From Oscillibacter sp. (GTDB taxonomy: Bacteria > Bacillota > Clostridia > Oscillospirales > Oscillospiraceae): 13,951 nucleotides of DNA. Made by a program: the position numbers and the translations under genes. Numbering within the stretch: the first letter of the stretch is position 1; every line of letters starts with the position of its first letter. Location: assembly GCA_017447005.1 (NCBI GenBank), contig JAFSOM010000178.1, positions 1 through 13,951 of the forward strand, read 5' to 3'. Under the pieces are notes generated by a model. That model worked only from the letters and a program-made list of their open reading frames with translations. It made no database searches and was not told where the DNA came from. Positions 6,957-12,602 of the stretch are shown piece by piece.

Positions 6957-7247
6957 ATGATTAAGATTGTCGCAAAGATGATTGTCCGCGAGGACGCCGT
7001 CGAACAGTTCCACGCGCTTGCGCGGGAGCTTGTGGAGAAATCCAGAGCGGAGGAAGGCAATGTTTCCTATTCGCTGAACCAGAGCGTGGCGGATAAAAAG
7101 GTTCACGCGTTCATCGAAATCTGGAAAGACCAGTCCGCCATCGACAGCCACAACCGGACGGAGCATTTCACGTCCATTCTGCCGAAACTGGCGGAACTGA
7201 CGACGGAACCCCAGCCGGTTGACCTGTTTACGGAGGTTGTCTGGTAA
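6957..7247 (+). CDS. Antibiotic-biosynthesis-monooxygenase (ABM) domain protein, putative quinol monooxygenase-like
   Basis: A 96-residue single-domain dimeric alpha-beta barrel protein (YgiN/ABM superfamily). The pattern MIKIVAKMIVREDAVEQF..LARELVEKSRAEEGNVSY, FIEIWKDQSAIDSHNRTEHF and LFTEVV matches the usual strands and the conserved histidine-containing helix. Family members act as cofactor-independent quinol oxygenases, haem-degrading enzymes or, in LsrG, on a phosphorylated autoinducer-2 derivative; sequence alone does not decide. The start at 6957 has AGGAGG 8 nt upstream; an in-frame ATG at 6921, immediately after the PTS stop, lacks such a site. It lies 36 bp after the PTS gene and 86 bp before the flavoenzyme gene, so is probably cotranscribed. 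In an anaerobe a role in handling a quinone or enol intermediate is more likely than oxygenation (inference). Confidence 0.8.
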   Translation: MIKIVAKMIVREDAVEQFHALARELVEKSRAEEGNVSYSLNQSVADKKVHAFIEIWKDQSAIDSHNRTEHFTSILPKLAELTTEPQPVDLFTEVVW

Positions 7248-7333
7248 AGGAAGCGCGGGAGAGGCAATCGCCAATTCGGCGGGAGTAATGGCTGTATCCT
7301 GCCGGGACGGGCGAGGGGAAAGGAGATATTTTC

Positions 7334-9262
7334 ATGCTGGACCATGTTTTCAGCCCTATCACCATTAACGGAATGCGGCTTAAAAACCGCATGGTCGTCA
7401 CGCCGATGGTGACGGACTACTGCAACGAGGACGGAACCGCCACGGAAAAATGGCTGGCCTACCATGAGGAAAAAGCCAAGGGAGGTTTCGGCCTCATCAT
7501 CACGGAAGACTACAACGTCGCGCCCAACGGCCACGGCTTCAAGGCTACGGCGGGATTCTGGAATGACGGTCAAATCGAAAGCCATAGCGCGCTTCCGCCG
7601 CGGGTACATCGGCACGGCGCAAAAATCCTTGCGCAAATCTACCACTGCGGACGGCAGACGAACTCCGGCGCGATTCCGGGAATGAAGGCGCGTTCCTCTT
7701 CCCGTATCGCGTGCCCCTTCAGCGACATCATGCCGGAACCGTTTACCACGGAGGAAGTCAAGGAAGTCGTTTCGCAGTTCGGCGACGCCGCGCTCCGCGC
7801 AAAGAAGGCGGGCTTTGACGGCGTGCAGATTCACGCGGCTCACGGCTACCTCATCACGCAGTTCTTTTCGACCTATTCCAACAAGCGCCTTGACGAGTAC
7901 GGCGGCAACTTCTGGAACCGGACCCGCTTTGTGCGCGAGATTATCAAGAACGTCCGCGAAAAGTGCGGCGGGGATTTCGTCATTGACATTCGGCTCTCCG
8001 GCAGTGAGTTTGTCGAAGGCGGCCTGACCATTGAGGACACGAAAGCGATTGCCATGATGGTGGAGGACGCCGGCGTCGATATGATTCATGTCTCGCTGGG
8101 CAATTATCTCACGTTTGACTGGAACATTCCCAGCGGCTACCGGGAACACGGCCTGATTGCCGAACACGCCAAAGCGGTAAAGTCGGTTGTGAAGGTTCCC
8201 GTAACGGTGGTGGGGCGTATCAATGACCCGTTCCTCGCGGACAGCGTCATCGCCTCCGGACAGGCCGACCTTGTGGGCATGGGGCGCGCCTCCCTCGTTG
8301 ACCCCGGAATGCCGAACAAGGCGAAGGAAGGGCGTTTCGAGGACATCCGCCGCTGTTTCGGCTGTGACAAGGGCTGTATCGGCGTCCTGCTGAGCGACAA
8401 TCCGATTACCTGCGTGCTGAATCCCGAACTGGGCTATGAATGGGAAGGCGGAATCAAGCCCGCCGAGGTTAAAAAGAACGTCGCCATTGTCGGCGCGGGT
8501 CCGGGCGGCTTGGAAGCGGCGATTTACGCGGCGAAACGCGGCCACAAAGTAACCGTGTTTGAAAAGGAAGACCACAACGGCGGGCAGTTCTTCTTCGCGG
8601 CGGTTCCTCCCGGAAAGGGCGAGATTACGGACTTCCTTGTCTGGCAGACGACGCAGTGCCGGAAACTGGGCGTTGAAATCCGCTACAACACCGAGGCGAC
8701 TATGGAGAACCTCAAAGAATTGAACCCGGATTATGTGATTCTCGCCTCTGGCGCCACGAATAAGCGCCCGCCCATCCCCGGACTCCGGGACGACGCCCGC
8801 GTGGTTGACCCCGGCGACGTACTCGGCGGCAAAGTGATGTACGGTAAGCGAATTGTCGTCATCGGCGGCGCGCTGGTGGGTACGGAAACCGCGCATTTTC
8901 TCGCGCAGGAACTCCGGGATGTCAGTATCGTGGAAATGCGCTCCGAGATTTCCACCGACGCGGTTTTCCCGGTCAAAGTGGATGTCAATCGCCATTTGGA
9001 CGAACGCCATGTCAAGAAGTACGTGAATACGGCGGTCAAGGAGATTCGGCCCGAAGGCGTCGTGATTGCCGATGAGCAAGGCGTCGAACAGACGCTCCCC
9101 TGTGACCAGATTGTTGTCGCGGCGGGCCGGGACCCGTACAAGCCGCTGGAAGCCGGACTGAAAGAGGCGGGCATCGCGTACAGCGTCATCGGCGACGCCA
9201 ACGGAAACAAAGAGGCCGGAGACGCTATCCGCGAAGCGTTCCTGCTGTGCAGAACGCTGTGA
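7334..9262 (+). CDS. Old-Yellow-Enzyme-type NADH:flavin oxidoreductase with [4Fe-4S] and FAD/NAD domains (2,4-dienoyl-CoA reductase/enoate reductase family)
   Basis: A 642-residue cytoplasmic enzyme that reduces activated C=C bonds. Domain 1 (about 1-335) is the FMN TIM barrel: FSPITINGMRLKNRMVVTPM at the start and HAAHGYLITQFFS, with Tyr172 at the usual proton-donor position. The cluster motif is C341-x2-C344-x3-C348-x11-C360. Domain 2 has a FAD-binding GAGPGGLEAA near residue 387, and domain 3 a NAD(P)-binding GGALVGTE near 511, with Ala in place of the third Gly. Length and layout match DCR, BaiCD/BaiH and clostridial enoate reductases. AAAGGAGA precedes the ATG. A possible 8-bp stem (7277-7284 with 7297-7304) lies in the 86-bp gap upstream. 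It is the last gene of the PTS operon; the substrate could be an enone or cinnamate-like aglycone, or an oxidised sugar derivative (inference). Confidence 0.92.
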   Translation: MLDHVFSPITINGMRLKNRMVVTPMVTDYCNEDGTATEKWLAYHEEKAKGGFGLIITEDYNVAPNGHGFKATAGFWNDGQIESHSALPPRVHRHGAKILAQIYHCGRQTNSGAIPGMKARSSSRIACPFSDIMPEPFTTEEVKEVVSQFGDAALRAKKAGFDGVQIHAAHGYLITQFFSTYSNKRLDEYGGNFWNRTRFVREIIKNVREKCGGDFVIDIRLSGSEFVEGGLTIEDTKAIAMMVEDAGVDMIHVSLGNYLTFDWNIPSGYREHGLIAEHAKAVKSVVKVPVTVVGRINDPFLADSVIASGQADLVGMGRASLVDPGMPNKAKEGRFEDIRRCFGCDKGCIGVLLSDNPITCVLNPELGYEWEGGIKPAEVKKNVAIVGAGPGGLEAAIYAAKRGHKVTVFEKEDHNGGQFFFAAVPPGKGEITDFLVWQTTQCRKLGVEIRYNTEATMENLKELNPDYVILASGATNKRPPIPGLRDDARVVDPGDVLGGKVMYGKRIVVIGGALVGTETAHFLAQELRDVSIVEMRSEISTDAVFPVKVDVNRHLDERHVKKYVNTAVKEIRPEGVVIADEQGVEQTLPCDQIVVAAGRDPYKPLEAGLKEAGIAYSVIGDANGNKEAGDAIREAFLLCRTL

Positions 9263-9287
9263 GACTGTGCAAGTAAAACAATCCAAT

Positions 9288-9309
9288 CCCCGCCCGGCGG
9301 AGGGCGGGG
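9288..9309 (-). terminator. Terminator hairpin for the esterase gene (convergent junction)
   Basis: CCCCGCCC, a 6-nt loop and GGGCGGGG form a perfect 8-bp GC stem. On the minus strand it is followed by ATTGGATTGTTTTACTTG, a T-rich run, which fits termination of the carboxylesterase transcript ending at 9374. Confidence 0.6.
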
Positions 9310-9321
9310 AACAGCGCAAGT

Positions 9322-9350
9322 CAGCCCCGACGCCGCGCGCGTCGGGGCTG
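9322..9350 (+). terminator. Terminator hairpin for the PTS-flavoenzyme operon
   Basis: CAGCCCCGAC and GTCGGGGCTG form a perfect 10-bp stem around a 9-nt loop, about 60 nt after the flavoenzyme stop. On the plus strand GTTATTCGGATTCTTTG follows, only moderately T-rich, so efficiency may be modest. With the hairpin at 9288-9309 it insulates the two convergent units. Confidence 0.6.
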
Positions 9351-9373
9351 GTTATTCGGATTCTTTGCGGTTG

Positions 9374-11062
9374 TTACGCAAGCAAATTACCGTACCACGC
9401 TCTCCAAAATTCGGCGCGGCTCCCGTCCATGACCTGTTCGGAAATAGTATCTCCCAGTTCCATATAGGTGAACGCGTTGCTTTCGGCGTCGTAGGGCGTC
9501 CACGCCGGAACGCCGTCGCCGTTGGGGTCGCCGCTGTTCGCAAAGTTCGCCAGGAAGTCGGACATGGCGTCGCCTACCGCGTAATCCGTATCCGTCCAGA
9601 GTTCTTTCCGGGCTTCCGAGAAGTGGTTCAGCCAGTACGGAACGTCCGCCGTATGGAACGCGCCGGTAGAAACCGGGTCATTGCCGGGCATTCCGTGCGT
9701 GAACATATAGACGTAGGTTTTCGCGCTTCCGTTTTCCGCCCGCGCTCTCGCGTTGCATTCCTGAAGGGCGACCGCGTCGTCAAAATTGCTCCGCTCCAAG
9801 GCCGCCGCGACATCCTCATCTGTCTCTGCGGGATACGCCGTCAGGAACAGTTCCGACAAATCGCCCAGACGCTCCTTCGCAAGCGCCTGATATTCTTCCG
9901 CCGTTTCAGGCTCGTCGCCGCCCGCCAGCATGGACGCGCCGGAGAGGAAGGAGCCGAACAGCCCGGTATCGCCCGTCACCATGCCGCTGATTACGTTGAC
10001 ATCATTGCCCTGTTTCGCTGTCAGCGTATCGCGGTAGTCGCCGATAACATACTTCCCGTCGATATTATAGGTTGCCATGCCGCTCGCCAAGTCGCTGCCG
10101 GAAAGCGCCTGTACCTCGTCCTGGCTTAATGTCCGCATTTCGTCCAGCGTTCTTCCGGCGAAAATCGCGTCGCCTTCCGCCTCTTTTTCCTCCAGCGTGG
10201 GGAACGTCGTCTGAATCAGGTTATAACTCATCGTAACGGCGTTGCGGAACAGGCCCGCCGCCTCCGGGCATACCGTCAGCATATTGACGTTGAGCGAACC
10301 GGCTGACTGTCCCGCAATCGTGACGTTATCCGGGTTGCCGCCGAACGCAGAGATGTTGTCCTTTACCCAGCGCAGAGCGGCAATCTGGTCCTGAATCGCG
10401 TAGTTCCCGGAAACGCCATCCGCGCTCTCCGCCGACAGTTCCGTACTGGCGAGGAATCCGAAAATCCCCACGCGGTAATTGATGGTCACGTACACGACGC
10501 CCTTTTGGGCAAGCTGTTCGCCGTCATACACGTCGCAGGACGCGCCGCCGGACGTGTTGCCGCCGCCGTGAATGTACATCACTACCGGCGCGTTTTCCGC
10601 GTCAACGGGCGTCCAGACGTTCAGATAAAGGCAGTCCTCCGAGTAGCCCTTGGACGTGTCAATAATAAACTCGTCCGTCCACATCAGGAAAGGCCCTTGT
10701 TCCGGCTGTACGGCGGCGGCGGAGTATTCCGTACACGCCCGGACGCCCTCCCAGCTTTCCACAGGTTGCGGCGACTTCCAGCGCAGTTCGCCGACAGGCG
10801 CCGCCGCGTAGGGAATCCCCTTGTAGATTTTGACGCTTCCGGCGTCGTTCAGCGTTCCGCTGACCGTCCCGCCCGTCACGGAAAGTTCGGTATCCGTGAC
10901 CTCTCCGCCGTTTTCCTCCGCCACAGTTTCTTCCACGGCGCCGCTCTCGCCATCCGGCTCCGCGTCCGGCGCGCTCCCGCCGCAACCGCTCAGAGAGAAC
11001 AGCAACGCGGCGCTCAGGCACAGCGACAGTAACGCCGCGCACAGCTTCCTTTTCCCGTTCAT
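9374..11062 (-). CDS. Secreted type-B carboxylesterase lipoprotein
   Basis: A 562-residue alpha/beta-hydrolase of the carboxylesterase type-B (PnbA/cholinesterase-like) family. The N-terminus is a lipoprotein signal ending in SLSGC (lipidated Cys27), followed by an acidic spacer to about residue 58, so the enzyme is anchored outside the membrane. Visible features: KGIPYAAAPVGELRWKSPQP, the CLYLNVWTP block, oxyanion-hole HGGG (about 165-168), nucleophile Ser253 in GQSAGS and His470 in GAFHTADVPYW. The usual catalytic acid position (xDEG) reads GDTG near residue 365, so the acid may be Asp365 or may lie elsewhere. GGGAGG lies 6 nt before the start at 11062; ATG at 11092 is rejected for lack of such a site. 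It probably hydrolyses an ester in the environment; substrate unknown, though phenolic esters would suit the flavoenzyme operon nearby. Confidence 0.9.
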   Translation of the reverse strand: MNGKRKLCAALLSLCLSAALLFSLSGCGGSAPDAEPDGESGAVEETVAEENGGEVTDTELSVTGGTVSGTLNDAGSVKIYKGIPYAAAPVGELRWKSPQPVESWEGVRACTEYSAAAVQPEQGPFLMWTDEFIIDTSKGYSEDCLYLNVWTPVDAENAPVVMYIHGGGNTSGGASCDVYDGEQLAQKGVVYVTINYRVGIFGFLASTELSAESADGVSGNYAIQDQIAALRWVKDNISAFGGNPDNVTIAGQSAGSLNVNMLTVCPEAAGLFRNAVTMSYNLIQTTFPTLEEKEAEGDAIFAGRTLDEMRTLSQDEVQALSGSDLASGMATYNIDGKYVIGDYRDTLTAKQGNDVNVISGMVTGDTGLFGSFLSGASMLAGGDEPETAEEYQALAKERLGDLSELFLTAYPAETDEDVAAALERSNFDDAVALQECNARARAENGSAKTYVYMFTHGMPGNDPVSTGAFHTADVPYWLNHFSEARKELWTDTDYAVGDAMSDFLANFANSGDPNGDGVPAWTPYDAESNAFTYMELGDTISEQVMDGSRAEFWRAWYGNLLA

Positions 11063-11093
11063 ACATACCTCCCGATTTTCCCGTATTTTCAAA

Positions 11094-11130
11094 CGGCCTT
11101 AGCCTCTTCCCAACCCATGCGGCCTTAGCC
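11094..11130. repeat. Two 11-bp direct repeats in the esterase leader
   Basis: CGGCCTTAGCC occurs at 11094-11104 and 11120-11130, spaced 26 bp apart. The second copy lies within a small hairpin (GCGGC-ctta-GCCGC, 11119-11132), and AAACGGC (11091-11097) pairs with GCCGTTT (11131-11137). In the esterase mRNA this would be a structured leader just upstream of the ribosome binding site. Function unknown. Confidence 0.45.
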
Positions 11131-11192
11131 GCCGTTTTCTTTCTCTTAATTGACGCTATCATTAGGCGCGTATCATTCCATGAATTGCGTAT

Positions 11193-11215
11193 GCTTACAA
11201 AATATAATTGTAAGC
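11193..11215. promoter_or_regulatory. 23-bp operator-like dyad at the esterase promoter
   Basis: GCTTACAA, a 7-bp spacer and TTGTAAGC form a perfect 8-bp inverted repeat covering the -10 and likely start of the esterase promoter. This is the symmetry and position of a repressor operator; no cognate regulator is evident in the window. Confidence 0.5.
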
Positions 11216-11235
11216 GCTGACGATGATAATTTCAA
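11207..11235 (-). promoter_or_regulatory. Promoter of the carboxylesterase gene
   Basis: Minus strand TTGAAA (11235-11230), 17-bp gap, TACAAT (11212-11207). Transcription would start near 11200, leaving a leader of about 140 nt. It overlaps both the dyad 11193-11215 and the cre-like site 11209-11222. A plus-strand TATAAT at 11203-11208 also exists but has no good -35. Confidence 0.5.
11209..11222. promoter_or_regulatory. cre-like (CcpA) catabolite-repression site
   Basis: TGTAAGCGCTGACG matches the Bacillus consensus TGWNANCGNTNWCA at 13 of 14 positions (last base G instead of A). It lies between the -10 and -35 of the esterase promoter, where CcpA binding would repress. A weaker second match, GCAAAACGCTTAAA, is at 11238-11251. 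The remainder of the roughly 290-bp gap 11063-11351 is AT-rich with no credible gene. Confidence 0.5.
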
Positions 11236-11351
11236 GAGCAAAACGCTTAAACAGGAAATTTTTATATTTTGCGCAGTGACTTTACAACATTTTATGCAAT
11301 CTGCCGAAGAAGTTCAAAATCACAGGTCAATGAGAGGATGTAAGTAAACAT

Positions 11352-11394
11352 AAGCGGGACGCTACGCGTTTAAGCGCAAGCGTCCCGCTTTTTT
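11352..11394. terminator. Strong, probably bidirectional terminator
   Basis: AAGCGGGACGCT and AGCGTCCCGCTT form a 12-bp perfect stem around a 15-nt loop, with TTTTTT on the plus strand (11389-11394). On the minus strand the stem is followed by TTATGTTTACTT, so it would also end the minus-strand transcript of the symporter remnant that finishes at 11472. No plus-strand gene is evident upstream, so the minus-strand role is preferred. Confidence 0.7.
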
Positions 11395-11471
11395 CTTGCG
11401 CGGTTTATTTGATTCAGGAGGAAAGAGACGCTTTCACGAGTCACGTTGCTTCCATGTACACGTCGTATGAA

Positions 11472-11876
11472 TTAAAACTTGCGGCGCTGTTGTTTTTGCG
11501 CCGATTCAACCAGTTCAGGATACGCTTCACTTTCGCTTTTAGCGATGACGACCGCCGCACGTCGCCTACAATATTGGGAATCACATGCGCCATATTCAGT
11601 ACGCGGTCGATTCCGCCAAGCGGTTCAATTATTTCCAGCGGCAGATTCACAGCGTTGCGTGCGCTGGTCAGCATGACAAGTTCAGAACCGGGAATGCCTG
11701 CCGCGCCGACGGAAGCGAGCGCTACCCTTACCATGACCATAATCTGTTGGGCGACGGTCAAACGGATACTGTCCCACAATGTCCGCCATTAGACTGAACA
11801 CGCCGTAGGCAGTGAACTCCAGAATGATACTCATGATTTCTTTCCTTAAAAATTTGAAACAGGATTCAAAAGCCGT
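11472..11876 (-). pseudogene. Remnant of a dicarboxylate/amino-acid:cation symporter (DAACS, GltP/DctA-like)
   Basis: Three minus-strand frames must be joined to recover the family. Segment A (11876 to about 11760) reads IMSIILEFTAYGVFSLMADIVGQY, like the mid-protein GVFALIA helix. Segment B (about 11779 to 11558) reads LTVAQQIMVMVRVALASVGAAGIPGS then LPLEIIEPLGGIDRVLNM, the conserved C-terminal LASIGAAGVPG and GIDRxLDM region. Segment C (11555-11472) reads AVVIAKSESEAYPELVES and stops at TAA, the normal hydrophilic tail; it is joined to B by a missing base at about 11556. Between A and B roughly a hundred residues that the family normally has are absent, and the N-terminal half is missing (an in-frame stop lies at 11877). 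Intact members have about 400 residues, so this is non-functional. A start-like ATG at 11834 has AAGGAAAG upstream, probably by chance. Confidence 0.8.
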
Positions 11877-11911
11877 CTAACAATGTATTCAATTTTAACG
11901 GCTCCTTCAGG

Positions 11912-12325
11912 TCAGTCAATGGGGCGCGCGGAGGGGTTGACGACGCTTCTCCAGTCCAAATCGCCTCGCGCAAGACCTAAGACCAGCATTTCCGCTGTGG
12001 CGATGTTGCTGGCGAAGGGAATATTGCTGGCGTCGCACAGTCGGGAAATGTAGCTGACTTCCCCGTCCGTTTCCGTCCGGGCGGGGTCGCTAAAAAACAA
12101 TACCATATCAAACTCGTTGCGGGCAATCCCCGCCCCGATTTGCTGGACGCCGCCGTGGGCGCGGGTCAGGAAACGACGGACGTTCAATCCCGTGGCTCTG
12201 GAAACCTGATGTCCGGCAGTGTCGGTGGCGTAGAGGCTGTGCCGGAAGAGAATCCCGGCGTAGGCGGTACAGAACTGTACCATCAGCTCTTTTTTATCAT
12301 CATGCGCCATCAGCGCAATATTCAT
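11912..12325 (-). CDS. Methylglyoxal-synthase-like protein lacking the catalytic aspartate
   Basis: A 137-residue single MGS-like domain protein. The overall fold signature is clear: MNIALMAHDDKKELM, LYATDTAGHQVSRATGLNV, GGVQQIG, FDMVLFFSDP, NIPFASNIATAE and GDLDWR. Methylglyoxal synthase converts dihydroxyacetone phosphate to methylglyoxal and phosphate. Compared with E. coli MgsA, His19 and Asp20 (here 8 and 9) and Asp91 (here 80) are kept, but the catalytic base Asp71 is Val60, the phosphate-loop TGTTG is TDTAG, SGP before the GG is TRA, and the His98 region is one residue shorter with no His. Normal synthase activity is therefore unlikely. Length and an excellent AAAGGAGG site at 12325 are intact, so it may be a divergent paralogue or a recently inactivated gene. 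No clear promoter was found between it and the upstream terminator. Confidence 0.85.
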   Translation of the reverse strand: MNIALMAHDDKKELMVQFCTAYAGILFRHSLYATDTAGHQVSRATGLNVRRFLTRAHGGVQQIGAGIARNEFDMVLFFSDPARTETDGEVSYISRLCDASNIPFASNIATAEMLVLGLARGDLDWRSVVNPSARPID

Positions 12326-12377
12326 AAGAACGCCCCTCCTTTACGCTGCGTATGTTGTGGCGCGTGTCCGAAGCGGT

Positions 12378-12545
12378 TCAGTTCCGTCTTCGGAAGAACA
12401 GGAAAAAATCAGCCGAACAAGGGCCTGTCAGAGCCTTTGTCCGGCGAACGCGCGCAAAAAGAAATTCCCTAAATTCACAGCCGCAACCGTAATTCGTCAG
12501 ACAATCGCGCTTTCCCGCACAAGCGTTTCCATGCGCCGTGGTCAT
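12378..12545 (-). CDS. Doubtful 55-residue cysteine-containing ORF overlapping the terminator
   Basis: A minus-strand ATG frame begins MTTAHGNACAGKRDCLTNYG and ends FFLFFRRRN, with cysteines at 9, 15, 21, 23 and 43. No ribosome binding site precedes it, and it runs through the terminator hairpin at 12403-12445. It lies in the 277-bp gap between the MGS-like gene and the gene ending at 12603. The arrangement resembles short ORFs annotated over dispersed terminator-like repeats in clostridial genomes, but I cannot confirm that here. Probably not a real protein; recorded because nothing else explains the gap. Confidence 0.2.
   Translation of the reverse strand: MTTAHGNACAGKRDCLTNYGCGCEFREFLFARVRRTKALTGPCSADFFLFFRRRN
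12403..12445 (-). terminator. Rho-independent terminator of the secreted repeat protein gene
   Basis: GCCGAACAAGGGC (12412-12424) and GCCTTTGTCCGGC (12433-12445) pair over 13 positions with one mismatch and one G-U pair around an 8-nt loop. On the minus strand TGATTTTTTCC follows, a proper T-tract. It lies about 160 nt beyond the stop of the gene 12603-13736 and isolates the MGS-like gene downstream. Confidence 0.7.
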
Positions 12546-12602
12546 AGCGTGACGGGCCTTGTTTGCGCGCCCTTTATTCGGCGTTTGCCGCTGATTTTCC
12601 GC

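Noticed and set aside
4923..7274. 783-residue minus-strand frame
   Set aside because: It is fully antisense to the PTS gene, has a His/Arg/Asn/Asp-rich composition typical of GC-rich shadow frames, and shows no domain.
7103..9319. 738-residue minus-strand frame
   Set aside because: Antisense to the ABM and flavoenzyme genes, which have clear motifs; composition is that of a shadow frame.
11150..11347. 65-residue plus-strand frame ending just before the strong terminator, as a small protein or RNA gene
   Set aside because: It begins with TTG without a ribosome binding site, and no credible plus-strand promoter was found; the region is better explained as the esterase promoter and upstream spacer.
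11441..11779. 112-residue minus-strand frame as an intact hypothetical gene
   Set aside because: Its middle is symporter sequence, but both ends are out-of-frame extensions created by lesions; treated as part of the pseudogene.
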